A model generated the notes under the pieces. The model saw only the letters and a list, made by a program, of their open reading frames with translations. It was not told where the DNA came from and did no database searches. A stretch of 64,000 nucleotides of DNA from Spirosoma rhododendri (GTDB lineage: Bacteria > Bacteroidota > Bacteroidia > Cytophagales > Spirosomataceae). Below, piece after piece: positions 1-8,088 of the stretch. The stretch covers positions 744,001 through 808,000 of the forward strand of contig NZ_CP051677.1 in assembly GCF_012849055.1 (NCBI RefSeq), read 5' to 3'. Within the stretch, counting starts at the first letter, position 1. Each line of letters begins with the position of its first letter. The position numbers and the translations under genes were made by a program.

Positions 1-410
1 CGCTGGCTGGACGGCTTCGCCGAACCGGTGCGGGAAGTCAGCCATTCGGGCGTGTTCCGGGCCACGGTGCAAAACGACTGCGCCACCCTGGCCGACTCCG
101 TCAGCATCGACTATAGCGGCTGCGAATGCCAGTTATACGCGCCCAACAGCTTCTCCCCAACGACGACGGCCTCAACGACACTTTCCTCACGACCGGCTGT
201 GGCGACATTACGATTCTATCATTGATCATCGTCAACCGCTGGGGCGAAGTGATTTTCGAGACGAAGCAGGAGCCGTTCCGCTGGAATGGTCTGTTTCAGG
301 GCCAGCCCTGCACCGCCGGAGAGTACGCCTGGACAGTCAGCTACCAGCTAACGCGCAACAAACAAACGACCTTCACCAAGCAGCAAGGCCCGCTGTTGCT
401 GATTCGGTAG
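1..410 (+). pseudogene. T9SS cargo protein, C-terminal sorting domain; 5' end outside window, frameshifted
   Basis: This is the 3' end of a secreted or surface protein. The frame open from base 1 gives an Ig/PKD-like tail (S-G-V-F-R-A-T-V, then C-E-C-Q-L-Y-A-P-N-S-F-S-P). The continuation N-D-D-G-L-N-D-T-F, N-R-W-G-E-V-I-F-E and W-N-G lies one frame away and ends at the TAG at 408-410. Together they match the CHU_C / gliding-motility C-terminal (type B) sorting domain, which directs proteins through the type IX secretion system to the cell surface. Joining the frames needs one extra C in the run at 155-158. It is therefore either a real frameshift that removes the secretion signal or a homopolymer base-calling error. 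The upstream domains are not visible. Confidence 0.8.
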
Positions 411-417
411 CGTGTTG

Positions 418-456
418 TGTAGCCTGGACCACACCGGCGGACCGGTCCAGGCTACA
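418..456. repeat. Intergenic inverted repeat, family A (TGTAGCCTGGAC)
   Basis: TGTAGCCTGGACC and its reverse complement form 13-bp arms around a short G+C-rich loop, just after a stop codon. The same arms recur at 22714-22757 and 38060-38163. Either a terminator-like or a REP-like role is possible; there is no T-run. Confidence 0.8.
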
Positions 457-526
457 TAAACATCAGGCTTTTCACTAAAATACGGCTCAATCGTTGCAGC
501 GCATTGATCACCACGTAGCTTACCCC

Positions 527-1474
527 ATGCCCGAATACACTATTCTAGATCAGGTTGACCAGATTTCACCCGCCCTGCCTACTTTCAGCGAACCCGGCTT
601 TTTCTTCAATAGCCCGGCGCACCTGAATCAGCAGGGCGGCACAGTGCATCAAATCGTGGTTATAAATCAGGAAACGGGGCAAGCCGACGGGCGGTGTGCA
701 TTTTTTTTGCGGGACCAACAGGCCGTTAGCCCGTTGGCGGCTCCGTTTGGCTCCGTCGAGTTTGCGCCCGATCTACCCGACGATGTACTAAGCCTATTGA
801 TCAACAGCCTGATAAAAGCGGCCCGAACGGCGGGAGCTACCTCGCTGCGGCTGGTCAACTACCCCGATTGCTACGCACCCACTCAGGCCCGGCGGTTGGC
901 GCGTCAGCTCGTTGAACACGGTTTTGAACCGGTTGCTACGTATGAAAATTTGCACCTCACTGTAACCAGCCAACCGTTTGGGTCGGGCATTGACTCAATG
1001 AAACAGCGTCGGCTTCGCAAATGCCGGACCGCCGGATTTCGGTTCGCACACTGGCAATCGCCCGATTTGTGTGCGGCAACGGCATTCGTAGGGCAGATTC
1101 GGCAACTGCGCTGCCACGCACAGACCATAGAACCAGCATCGCTCCGGCAGCTTCTCCTATCTTTCCCCGATCAGTTTCCACTCTTCGGCGTGTGGGATGC
1201 CGACCGGCTTATCGCGTTGGCCGCTGCGGTGCGGGTCAGTCCCGATATTCTCTACTATTTCCTGCCCGTTTCCGACCCGGCTTACGACGCCTACAGCCCG
1301 ATGGTGCTGCTCATCGACGGGCTTTGGCAATACTGCCAGCAACAGCAGATCAGCCTGCTCGACCTGGGCGTTTCGCTCAACGGCGACCGTACACCCAAGC
1401 CCAGCCTGATACAGTTCAAGCGAAATCTGGGCGGGCAGTCGTCGGCGAAAACAGTCTACGAACGCGCGCTCTGA
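527..1474 (+). CDS. GNAT/FemAB-like acyltransferase, specificity unknown
   Basis: A protein of 315 residues from the ATG at 527; a TTG at 494 is in frame but less likely. The C-terminal half (M-K-Q-R-R-L-R-K, then G-V-W-D-A-D-R-L-I-A, Y-Y-F-L-P-V-S and L-D-L-G-V-S) resembles the GNAT-fold acyl-transfer domain found in FemAB-like and polysaccharide-locus acetyltransferases. Such enzymes move an acyl or aminoacyl group to an amine in the cytoplasm. It lies ahead of the pseudaminic acid genes on the same strand, so acylation of a surface sugar is a reasonable inference, but the substrate cannot be read from sequence. No signal peptide or membrane segment is visible. Confidence 0.55.
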   Translation: MPEYTILDQVDQISPALPTFSEPGFFFNSPAHLNQQGGTVHQIVVINQETGQADGRCAFFLRDQQAVSPLAAPFGSVEFAPDLPDDVLSLLINSLIKAARTAGATSLRLVNYPDCYAPTQARRLARQLVEHGFEPVATYENLHLTVTSQPFGSGIDSMKQRRLRKCRTAGFRFAHWQSPDLCAATAFVGQIRQLRCHAQTIEPASLRQLLLSFPDQFPLFGVWDADRLIALAAAVRVSPDILYYFLPVSDPAYDAYSPMVLLIDGLWQYCQQQQISLLDLGVSLNGDRTPKPSLIQFKRNLGGQSSAKTVYERAL

Positions 1475-1513
1475 CCGGTCAGCCGTCGCACCCCGTCCTG
1501 CCATTTTTTTCGT

Positions 1514-1521
1514 TACTTTTG
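1514..1521 (+). promoter_or_regulatory. Bacteroidota -7 promoter element TACTTTTG
   Basis: An exact TAnnTTTG match 35 bases before the ATG at 1556, in the gap after the acyltransferase gene. No good -33 TTG is visible, so this is a moderate prediction. Confidence 0.45.
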
Positions 1522-1555
1522 TCGAAAACAGCCCGCGTCATTGGTGGGCGTCAGC

Positions 1556-2503
1556 ATGATTGAGCGCGGATTCAAAACGGTAAATCAATGGGTAAGCAAC
1601 GGGCTGGCATCGCTGCTGTCGCTGCTCAAAGTAGCCGTCCGGTTGCAGCATCGCACCCGCCTGCCCGCCCCGCGTCGGCCCATCTGCTCGGTACTCGGCA
1701 ACGGCCCATCGCTCAACCAGTCACTTGCGCTCCACACCGATTTTCTGCGGCAGACCGAACTCGTCTGTGTGAACAACTTCGCCCATTCGCCCGTGTTCGC
1801 GCAGCTACAGCCGCAAAACTACGTTCTGTTCGATCCGGCATATTTCACGTATCAGGGTGGACCCGACGAACGCGCTGACATCCGGCAAACGGTGACCGCC
1901 TTTATCGAGCAGGTCGACTGGCAGATGACGCTCTACGTACCGCAATTCGCCAAAGGCTCGTATCTGCTACGGCTGATTGCCGAGAAAAATCCGCGCATAG
2001 AGGTTGCCCATTTCAACTATACCGTAGTCGACGGATTCCAATGGCTGACGTTCTGGCTCTGCGCCAACGGCTTCGGCATGATGCAGTCGCAGAACGTGAT
2101 TATCGCGACGCTGGCCCTGATGATTAACCGCCGGTTCGAGACCATCTACCTGTTCGGAGCCGACACCTCCTGGCACGAGCAAATCCGCGTCAGCGATCAG
2201 AATCAGTTGCTGATGCAGCAAACGCACTTTTACGAAGACGCCAGCAAAGTCGCCCACGTACCGGTCTATTCCGACGCCAGTCAGCAGCAAACCTGGTCGA
2301 TGGCATCGCAGTTTCTGTCGCTGCACAAAGTTTTTCGCGGCTACGAACGCCTGCAAGCCTACGCCCGTTACCGGGGGGTACAGGTGCTGAACGCCAGCGT
2401 TAAAAGCTACATCGACGCCTTTACCCGCGTCGTTATTTCTCAACCCCCAACGCCCGTCACTACCACGGCGACCGGTCCTGAATCACAGAATCAGCCGGTT
2501 TAA
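1556..2503 (+). CDS. DUF115/MptE-like Rossmann protein of a glycan locus
   Basis: About 315 residues from the ATG at 1556 (TTG 1541 and GTG 1544 are alternative starts). The motif C-S-V-L-G-N-G-P-S-L near the N terminus and the later Y-L-F-G-A-D-T-S-W-H resemble the DUF115 / 6-hydroxymethylpterin pyrophosphokinase-like fold. In bacteria that fold is common in polysaccharide and flagellin-glycosylation loci, including Maf-type glycan transfer proteins. The gene sits 15 bases before pseB and probably shares its transcript. A part in adding or handling surface sugars is inferred from the neighbourhood; the reaction is unknown. Confidence 0.6.
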   Translation: MIERGFKTVNQWVSNGLASLLSLLKVAVRLQHRTRLPAPRRPICSVLGNGPSLNQSLALHTDFLRQTELVCVNNFAHSPVFAQLQPQNYVLFDPAYFTYQGGPDERADIRQTVTAFIEQVDWQMTLYVPQFAKGSYLLRLIAEKNPRIEVAHFNYTVVDGFQWLTFWLCANGFGMMQSQNVIIATLALMINRRFETIYLFGADTSWHEQIRVSDQNQLLMQQTHFYEDASKVAHVPVYSDASQQQTWSMASQFLSLHKVFRGYERLQAYARYRGVQVLNASVKSYIDAFTRVVISQPPTPVTTTATGPESQNQPV

Positions 2504-2518
2504 TTCGTTCCTTCGTTT

Positions 2519-3535
2519 ATGCTTGATTTAACCAATAAATCCATTCTGATTACGGGCGGCACCGGATCGTTCGGCAAGAAGTTCGTCGAGATGGTGTACC
2601 AGCGGTATCCGAACCTGAAACGGCTGGTGATCTACTCGCGCGACGAGCTGAAGCAGTTCGAGATGAGTCAGTACTACCCGCAGAGCAAGTACAAGTCGAT
2701 CCGGTTTTTCATCGGCGACGTCCGCGATGCCGACCGGCTCCGGCGGGCTTGTGAGGGGATCGACGTTATCATCCACGCGGCTGCGCTCAAGCAGGTTCCG
2801 GCGGCTGAGTACAACCCCATCGAGTGCATCAAAACCAACGTATTCGGCGCGGAGAACGTCATCAACGCGGCCATGGACATGGGCGTACAGCGCGTGGTGG
2901 CCCTCTCGACCGACAAAGCCGCTGCCCCCATCAACCTCTACGGCGCGACCAAACTCTGCTCCGACAAGCTGTTTGTGGCCGCCAACAACGCGAAAGGCAG
3001 CCGCGACCTCCGCTTTTCGGTGGTGCGCTACGGCAACGTTATCGGCTCACGCGGTTCGGTAGTACCGTTCTTTCTGGAAAAGCGCAAAGACGGCGTGCTA
3101 CCCATTACCCACCCCGATATGACGCGGTTCAACATCTCGCTCGAAGAGGGTGTCGAGATGGTGCTGTACGCGCTGGAACACGCCTGGGGAGGTGAAATTT
3201 ATGTCCCAAAAATTCCGTCGTACCGCATCACCGATGTGGCGGAAGCCATTGGTCCCGACTGCGAGCAGAAGCTGGTCGGCATCCGGCCGGGCGAGAAGCT
3301 GCATGAGGAGATGATTACCGAAACCGACGCGCTCAACACCATCGAGACGGACAAATACTACGTCATCACGCCGTCGACACCGATCTGGAGCACCGACGAC
3401 TATCTGGAAGCGTTCAACGGGAAGCAGGTTGAGATGGGCTTCAAATACAACTCTGGCACCAACACCGACTGGCTCACCGTCGATCAACTGCGCGACCAGA
3501 TTCGCGAACACGTCGACCCGAACTTTTCGGCGTAG
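2519..3535 (+). CDS. pseB: UDP-GlcNAc 4,6-dehydratase (inverting), PseB
   Basis: First enzyme of CMP-pseudaminic acid synthesis: it dehydrates and C5-epimerises UDP-GlcNAc in the cytoplasm. The 338-residue protein is a full-length extended short-chain dehydrogenase. It has the NAD(P)-binding T-G-G-T-G-S-F-G at residues 12-19, the catalytic T-D-K at 131-133, Y-G-A-T-K at 141-145, and R-P-G-E-K-L-H-E-E late in the protein. These features are typical of PseB and distinguish it from retaining 4,6-dehydratases. The rest of the Pse pathway follows downstream, interrupted only by a toxin-antitoxin pair. Confidence 0.93.
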   Translation: MLDLTNKSILITGGTGSFGKKFVEMVYQRYPNLKRLVIYSRDELKQFEMSQYYPQSKYKSIRFFIGDVRDADRLRRACEGIDVIIHAAALKQVPAAEYNPIECIKTNVFGAENVINAAMDMGVQRVVALSTDKAAAPINLYGATKLCSDKLFVAANNAKGSRDLRFSVVRYGNVIGSRGSVVPFFLEKRKDGVLPITHPDMTRFNISLEEGVEMVLYALEHAWGGEIYVPKIPSYRITDVAEAIGPDCEQKLVGIRPGEKLHEEMITETDALNTIETDKYYVITPSTPIWSTDDYLEAFNGKQVEMGFKYNSGTNTDWLTVDQLRDQIREHVDPNFSA

Positions 3536-3581
3536 CGACACGCGGGTATTTTTGCGTACCCCTCCTCCAGTGCCTAACTCT

Positions 3582-3599
3582 GTTTAGTTTGAACTAAAC
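3582..3599. promoter_or_regulatory. Perfect palindrome, likely toxin-antitoxin operator
   Basis: GTTTAGTT, the two bases TG, then AACTAAAC: perfect 8-bp arms five bases before the probable original toxin ATG at 3604. The placement fits an autoregulatory operator bound by the downstream XRE antitoxin. The binding is inferred. Confidence 0.6.
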
Positions 3600-3663
3600 T
3601 TTTATGTCTATATTTACAGTTCGCAAGGTAGCTGCCGTTTAGGCGAAGCAAGAACTGGATGAG

Positions 3664-3990
3664 TTGGAAATCGACGGAATAGGTCAGCTCGCTGAGTTTG
3701 AACGCACGTTGCGGGACAAGCAATTCCTGAGCGAATTCAGAACCCTGCTGACATACATGGAATACATCAGCAACGGCAACTCGCTCCCTGACACTAAGTT
3801 TAAAGACGTAACACCCACGAGTGAGCGAGTAAAAGAGTACGAGTTCAAGTCAAAGCACCTGCGCATTTACGCCATTAAGAAAGAGAACGGTAAGCTCATT
3901 ATCCTGGGCGGATTTAAGACGACGCAGAAGGCAGATTTCAAGCGATTTCGTTCGTTAAAACAACAGTACCTTGATTCACTAGAGCCATGA
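3664..3990 (+). CDS. RelE/HigB-like toxin, N terminus interrupted by an amber codon
   Basis: The C-terminal part (Y-E-F-K-S-K-H-L-R-I-Y-A-I, then L-G-G-F-K-T-T-Q-K-A-D-F-K-R-F-R-S-L-K) is typical of RelE-superfamily mRNA interferase toxins paired with an XRE antitoxin. The present open frame can start only at weak codons such as TTG 3664. The same frame extends back to an ATG at 3604 with a sensible N terminus (M-S-I-F-T-V-R-K), broken by a TAG at 3640-3642. A single substitution from AAG would explain it. Either the toxin is inactivated, it is translated from an internal start, or the base is an error. The antitoxin start overlaps its stop by four bases. Confidence 0.65.
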   Translation: MEIDGIGQLAEFERTLRDKQFLSEFRTLLTYMEYISNGNSLPDTKFKDVTPTSERVKEYEFKSKHLRIYAIKKENGKLIILGGFKTTQKADFKRFRSLKQQYLDSLEP

Positions 3991-4331
3991 CACGGGACGA
4001 ACTAATCAACAGCCGGGAGTACTGGATTACCAAAATTCAGCTTGATCTCTTCGCGCAGATCGAGCAGTACATGGCCGACAACAAGCTATCGCGAACGCAG
4101 TTGGCGGAGCAGCTTGGCGTTACAAAGGGGTACATATCGCAGGTTCTCAATGGTGATTTCGATCATAAAATCAGCAAACTGGTCGACCTGTCGCTGGCCA
4201 TTGGCAAAGTACCGACCATTACCTACGGCGAGTTGCCTGCTCAGCCAGATGTTACCGATACATCAGACGAGACGAGATATATCGGGCAACGCACTATAGG
4301 CAGTCACACACCAGCATCAAAGGCAAGCTGA
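3987..4331 (+). CDS. XRE-family helix-turn-helix antitoxin
   Basis: A protein of 114 residues whose start overlaps the toxin stop by four bases (ATGA), the usual translational coupling of a toxin-antitoxin pair. Residues about 35-62 form a classic HTH: L-S-R-T-Q-L-A-E-Q-L-G-V-T-K-G-Y-I-S-Q-V-L-N-G. It should neutralise the toxin and bind the operator; the palindrome at 3582-3599 is the obvious candidate site. The pair interrupts the pse gene order and uses somewhat more A+T-rich codons than its neighbours, which suggests insertion by transfer. Confidence 0.8.
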   Translation: MTRDELINSREYWITKIQLDLFAQIEQYMADNKLSRTQLAEQLGVTKGYISQVLNGDFDHKISKLVDLSLAIGKVPTITYGELPAQPDVTDTSDETRYIGQRTIGSHTPASKAS

Positions 4332-4379
4332 TACACTTAGCCGAAACGATTATTTTCTGGGTGGAAACCCGAACCGCCA

Positions 4380-5567
4380 ATGCCTGAAAAACCCATTCCC
4401 TACGGTCGGCAGCATATTACGGACGACGACATAGAAGCCGTCAACGCAGTACTGCGGGGCCCGTTTCTGACGCAGGGCCCGACTATTGGGCAGTTTGAAG
4501 CTGCCTTTGCGCAATACGTCGATGCGCCATACGCGGTCGCGGTTGCCAACGGAACAGCTGCATTGCATTTGTGCTGCATGGCCCTCGGCGTCGGGCCGGG
4601 GACGCGCGTCATCACGACACCGATTACGTTCTCGGCGTCGGCCAACTGCGTGCGCTATTGCGGGGGCGAGGTGTATTTCGCCGACATCGACCCGGCTACC
4701 GCCCTGCTCTCCATTGATTCAGTGCGGGCGTTGATCGAACAGCATCCGGCGGGCTATTTCTCCGGCATCATCCCGGTCGATTTTGCGGGCTACCCGGTGC
4801 CAATGGACCAGTTCCGTCAGTTGGCCGATGAGCACGGGCTGTGGCTGATTGAAGACAGTTGCCACGCACCGGGCGGCTTTTTCACGGATGCAGCTGGACA
4901 AACGCACCGCTGTGGTGACGGTTCGCTGGCCGATCTGGCGATTTTCAGCTTTCACCCCGTCAAGCACATTGCGGCTGGCGAAGGGGGCATGGTTACGACC
5001 GCCAGCAAAACGCTGTACGATCATCTGATGCGGCTGCGCACCCACGGCATCACCAACAAACCCGGCGACTTTACCGAACCATATCCGGGCGAACCGGAGC
5101 GCGGGGGCTGGTACATGGAGATGCAGGAGCTGGGCTACAACTACCGCCTGACCGATTTCCAGGCCGCGCTAGGGCTAAGTCAGCTTGGTCGGGCCGACGC
5201 GATGTTTGCTGAGCGAACCGCCATCGCCCGTCGCTACGACGACGCCTTTGCCAACACGCCCGGCCTCGACCTGATCGTACCACCGGCCAATGTGGGTCAC
5301 GCGTACCATCTGTACGTCATTCAGACCGACAACCGGAAGGAACTGTACGACTTTCTGCGAAGCCGCAACATCATGGTACAGGTTCACTACATCCCAGTGC
5401 ATCTGATGCCTTACTACCGGCAGTTCGGCTGGAAACCCGGCGACTTCCCCCACGCCGAGCGTTACTACGCCCGCTGCCTGAGTCTACCTATGTTCCCCAC
5501 CCTCACCCCCGACGAGCAAGCCCACGTGATCGAGTCGGTGAAGTTAGGTTTAAGGCTTGAGGTTTAA
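4380..5567 (+). CDS. pseC: PseC aminotransferase (UDP-4-keto-6-deoxy-sugar to 4-amino sugar)
   Basis: Second Pse enzyme: a PLP-dependent aminotransferase of the DegT/DnrJ/EryC1 family that converts the PseB product to UDP-4-amino-4,6-dideoxy-L-AltNAc. The length of 395 residues is normal. Visible features are Y-G-R-Q-H-I near the N terminus, G-P-F-L-T-Q-G-P, N-G-T-A-A-L-H, the PLP-contacting E-D-S-C-H-A-P-G (Asp159) and the Schiff-base lysine in S-F-H-P-V-K-H (Lys195). It is followed by the methylase and pseF genes on the same strand. Confidence 0.93.
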   Translation: MPEKPIPYGRQHITDDDIEAVNAVLRGPFLTQGPTIGQFEAAFAQYVDAPYAVAVANGTAALHLCCMALGVGPGTRVITTPITFSASANCVRYCGGEVYFADIDPATALLSIDSVRALIEQHPAGYFSGIIPVDFAGYPVPMDQFRQLADEHGLWLIEDSCHAPGGFFTDAAGQTHRCGDGSLADLAIFSFHPVKHIAAGEGGMVTTASKTLYDHLMRLRTHGITNKPGDFTEPYPGEPERGGWYMEMQELGYNYRLTDFQAALGLSQLGRADAMFAERTAIARRYDDAFANTPGLDLIVPPANVGHAYHLYVIQTDNRKELYDFLRSRNIMVQVHYIPVHLMPYYRQFGWKPGDFPHAERYYARCLSLPMFPTLTPDEQAHVIESVKLGLRLEV

Positions 5568-5626
5568 TGGTTAATGTTCCTCCGGTAAACAACCTTAGAC
5601 CTTAAACTTTGAACGTTAAACTACAT
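5551..5626. repeat. Intergenic repeat, family D (TTAAACC/GGTTTAA)
   Basis: GGTTTAAGG- and GGTTTAATGG-type units on the left face CCTTAGACCTTAAAC-type units on the right, forming an imperfect inverted repeat after pseC. Related sequence lies at 12248-12340 and 38177-38214. Confidence 0.55.
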
Positions 5627-5630
5627 TTCA

Positions 5631-6272
5631 ATGACCCAACAGGAACAATTCTGGGCCGGTGACTTCGGCCAAAGCTATACCGACCGCAATACCCGCGACC
5701 GCGCCGAGTGGGACGACTTCTACCGCCAAAACTGGGGCCTAACCAAGACCGAGATGAACGCGGCTTTTCTGGCCGACCTGCCCCGCGACGCCCGCATTCT
5801 GGAAGTTGGCTGCAACACCGGTATGCAGTTGCGCGGCTTGCAGGACATGGGCTTTACTAACCTGTACGGCGTGGAGTTGCAGCCCTACGCGGTCGAGAAA
5901 GCGAAGCAGCAGACGCAGTACATCAACATCATTCAGGGGTCAGGGTTTGAGTTGCCGTTTCGCGATGGCTTCTTCGATCTGGTCTGTACCAACGGCGTCC
6001 TGATCCACATCGCCCCCGACGATCTGCCCCGCATCATGGGCGAAATGGTCCGGTGCAGTCGGCAGTACATATGGGGGTTTGAATACTACAGCCCGTCGCT
6101 GACGAGCGTACCGTATCGGGGTAATGAAGGCTTCCTCTGGAAAGCCGATTACGCTGCCCTGTTTCAGCAGCAATCACCCGAACTGACGCTGGAAAAACAG
6201 ACGCTGTACCCGTATGTCAATCAGGCCGAAAGCGGTAATCAGGACGTCATGTACCTTCTCCGCAAGAAGTAA
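5631..6272 (+). CDS. Pseudaminic acid biosynthesis-associated methylase
   Basis: A class I SAM-dependent methyltransferase of 213 residues. The SAM motif I-L-E-V-G-C-N-T-G lies at residues 56-64, followed by an acidic strand end (Y-G-V-E-L) and F-D-L-V-C-T-N-G-V-L-I-H-I. The N terminus Q-F-W-A-G-D-F-G-Q-S-Y-T-x-R-N is characteristic of the small family found next to pse genes (TIGR03587 type). Its substrate is presumed to be a pseudaminic acid precursor or a glycan carrying it, but this is not established. It lies between pseC and pseF on the same strand. Confidence 0.85.
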   Translation: MTQQEQFWAGDFGQSYTDRNTRDRAEWDDFYRQNWGLTKTEMNAAFLADLPRDARILEVGCNTGMQLRGLQDMGFTNLYGVELQPYAVEKAKQQTQYINIIQGSGFELPFRDGFFDLVCTNGVLIHIAPDDLPRIMGEMVRCSRQYIWGFEYYSPSLTSVPYRGNEGFLWKADYAALFQQQSPELTLEKQTLYPYVNQAESGNQDVMYLLRKK

Positions 6273-6298
6273 TTGTATAAACGCTATCTCCAGAAAAG

Positions 6299-6337
6299 CC
6301 TCCTCTCCTGTTCGAGGAGAGGGGGTTGGGGGTGAGG
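6299..6337. repeat. Intergenic repeat, family E (CTCTCC...GGAGAG)
   Basis: CCTCTCCT, a short loop and AGGAGAGG, followed by a G-rich GGTTGGGGGTGAGG tail. It is related to the longer element at 11270-11393 and lies just before pseF. Confidence 0.55.
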
Positions 6338-6344
6338 TCAGCCT

Positions 6345-7034
6345 ATGACAGCCATTGCCATCATACCGGCGCGGGGCGGCAGCAAACGCATCCCACGCAA
6401 GAACATCCGGCCGTTTCTGGGCAAGCCTATTCTGACGTACGGTATCGTTGCGGCTATAGAATCGGGGCTGTTCGACGAAGTAATGGTGTCGACCGACGAC
6501 GACGAAATTGCAGCTGTTGCCCGGCAGTATGGCGCATCGGTACCGTTCCGCCGAAACGCGCAGACGGCCAACGACTACGCCACTACCGCCGATGTATTGA
6601 CGGAAGTCCTGGGTCAGTATGAAGGGCTGGGTCAGTCGTTCGATCTGGCATGCTGCCTATACCCAACGGCCCCGTTCGTCACCGCCGACCTGCTCCAACG
6701 TGCCATCACGCTGCTGACCGACCGGCAATTCGACACAGTATATCCGGTGCAGCAGTTCAGCTTTGCGGTGCAGCGGGCCGTCACGTTGCGCGACGACCGG
6801 GTAGCGTGGCTCAACCCCGAACACGCCCTAACACGGTCGCAGGACCTCGAACCCGCCTACCACGACGCCGGTCAGTGCTACGTGTTCCGCCCCGACGTGT
6901 TGCGCGCCACCGGCAAACTCATCACCAGCAATTCCGGTGGACTCCTCATTCCCGAACTACACGCCCACGACATCGACACCGAAGACGACTGGCAAATCGC
7001 CGAGTTTAAGTATCGGCTGATGCATGGTCTGTAA
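6345..7034 (+). CDS. pseF: Pseudaminic acid cytidylyltransferase, PseF
   Basis: Last pathway step: it activates pseudaminic acid with CTP to give CMP-Pse, the donor used by glycosyltransferases. The 229-residue protein belongs to the CMP-NeuAc synthetase / KDO cytidylyltransferase family. The nucleotide-binding motif I-P-A-R-G-G-S-K-R-I-P-R-K-N begins at residue 7; D-D-D-E-I-A and the C-terminal D-I-D-T-E-D-D-W agree with PseF. It starts 72 bases after the methylase, and pseG follows after 14 bases. Confidence 0.92.
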   Translation: MTAIAIIPARGGSKRIPRKNIRPFLGKPILTYGIVAAIESGLFDEVMVSTDDDEIAAVARQYGASVPFRRNAQTANDYATTADVLTEVLGQYEGLGQSFDLACCLYPTAPFVTADLLQRAITLLTDRQFDTVYPVQQFSFAVQRAVTLRDDRVAWLNPEHALTRSQDLEPAYHDAGQCYVFRPDVLRATGKLITSNSGGLLIPELHAHDIDTEDDWQIAEFKYRLMHGL

Positions 7035-7048
7035 GACGTATACCCGTT

Positions 7049-8068
7049 ATGAACCGTATCATCTTTCGCGCCGATGCCGATAGTCAGATTGGACTGGGGC
7101 ACGTTATGCGTTGCCTGGCATTGGCCGATATGCTCGGGTCATCGGTTGACCGGTATATGGCCATCACCGAGCCAGAACCGGTCGTGCAAACCCGGCTGGA
7201 ACAAGCGGGTTTGCAGGTCATCGCGTTGAAAAAAAACAGCATAGCGACCGATTTTCTGACACTTCTCGAACCCAGCGATCAGGTCGTTCTGGATGGATAT
7301 TCATTCGACAGTGCGTTTCAACGGGCTGTGAAAAAGCGGGTTAAACGACTGTTTTTCATTGATGATTTGCTGGACGGGCGTCAGATTGCCGATGTGATTA
7401 TCAATCATGCGGGTGGCGTTTCTCCAACCGATTACGACGCCGGCCCAAACACCACGTTTTGCCTAGGCCCGCACTACGCGCTGCTGCGGTCGCCGTTTCT
7501 AAAACCCGGTGGCTTTGGTCCACCACCGTCGGACGGCCCGTACTTCGTCAGTCTGGGCGGGGCTGACCCATCGAACGTGTCACTGTCAGTCGTGCAGGCC
7601 ATTCAGCAGCTCGACCCAAAACAGGTGGTGCGGCTGGTACTGGGACCACTGTATGCGCAGCGCGACAGTATCGACGCACTCAGGACCAATCTACCCAATC
7701 TGACCATTTTGGAAAATCTGAGTGCGGAGGAGATGGTAGCCGAACTTGAACGATGTAGTTTGGCGATCACCGCGTGCAGTACGATTGCCTACGAAGTCTG
7801 CGCTGTTAATCGTCCTCTGATTGGCATCCTGACCGCCGACAATCAGGACCGCATCGCCCGGTTTCTGAGCGACGAAAAGCTGGCACTATCGGTGCATTTC
7901 CCCCACCTGCTCAGCCAGCTCGACCCGTCGATCTCGCTGGAAACGGTGCTGAAACTGGCCATTCAGTCGATCCAGTTCACACCCGAACAAATCGACGAAT
8001 CATTGGCCAACCAGCGTCGTTATTTCGACGGTAAATCACCCGAGCGGTTTCGGGCGTTATTTAGCTAA
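7049..8068 (+). CDS. pseG: PseG, UDP-sugar hydrolase of the pseudaminic acid pathway
   Basis: This enzyme removes UDP from UDP-2,4-diacetamido-2,4,6-trideoxy-L-altrose to release the free sugar for PseI. The 339-residue GT-B-like protein has the diagnostic N-terminal G-L-G-H-V-M-R-C-L-A-L-A (residues 15-26), whose histidine is the catalytic residue in the family. A second domain has V-S-L-G-G-A-D-P-S-N and A-C-S-T-I-A-Y-E. It starts 14 bases after pseF and is followed by the acetyltransferase gene, a gene order common in pse loci. Confidence 0.92.
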   Translation: MNRIIFRADADSQIGLGHVMRCLALADMLGSSVDRYMAITEPEPVVQTRLEQAGLQVIALKKNSIATDFLTLLEPSDQVVLDGYSFDSAFQRAVKKRVKRLFFIDDLLDGRQIADVIINHAGGVSPTDYDAGPNTTFCLGPHYALLRSPFLKPGGFGPPPSDGPYFVSLGGADPSNVSLSVVQAIQQLDPKQVVRLVLGPLYAQRDSIDALRTNLPNLTILENLSAEEMVAELERCSLAITACSTIAYEVCAVNRPLIGILTADNQDRIARFLSDEKLALSVHFPHLLSQLDPSISLETVLKLAIQSIQFTPEQIDESLANQRRYFDGKSPERFRALFS

Positions 8069-8088
8069 TTGTCTTCGGCAGCTTTACC

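Noticed and set aside
418..456. Family A repeat as an attachment site
   Set aside because: Three copies at unrelated loci, and no integrase gene in the window.
3235..3260. CATTGGTCCCGA inside pseB as another iteron
   Set aside because: Only the first eight bases match and it is within a conserved coding part, with no partner at 21 bases.
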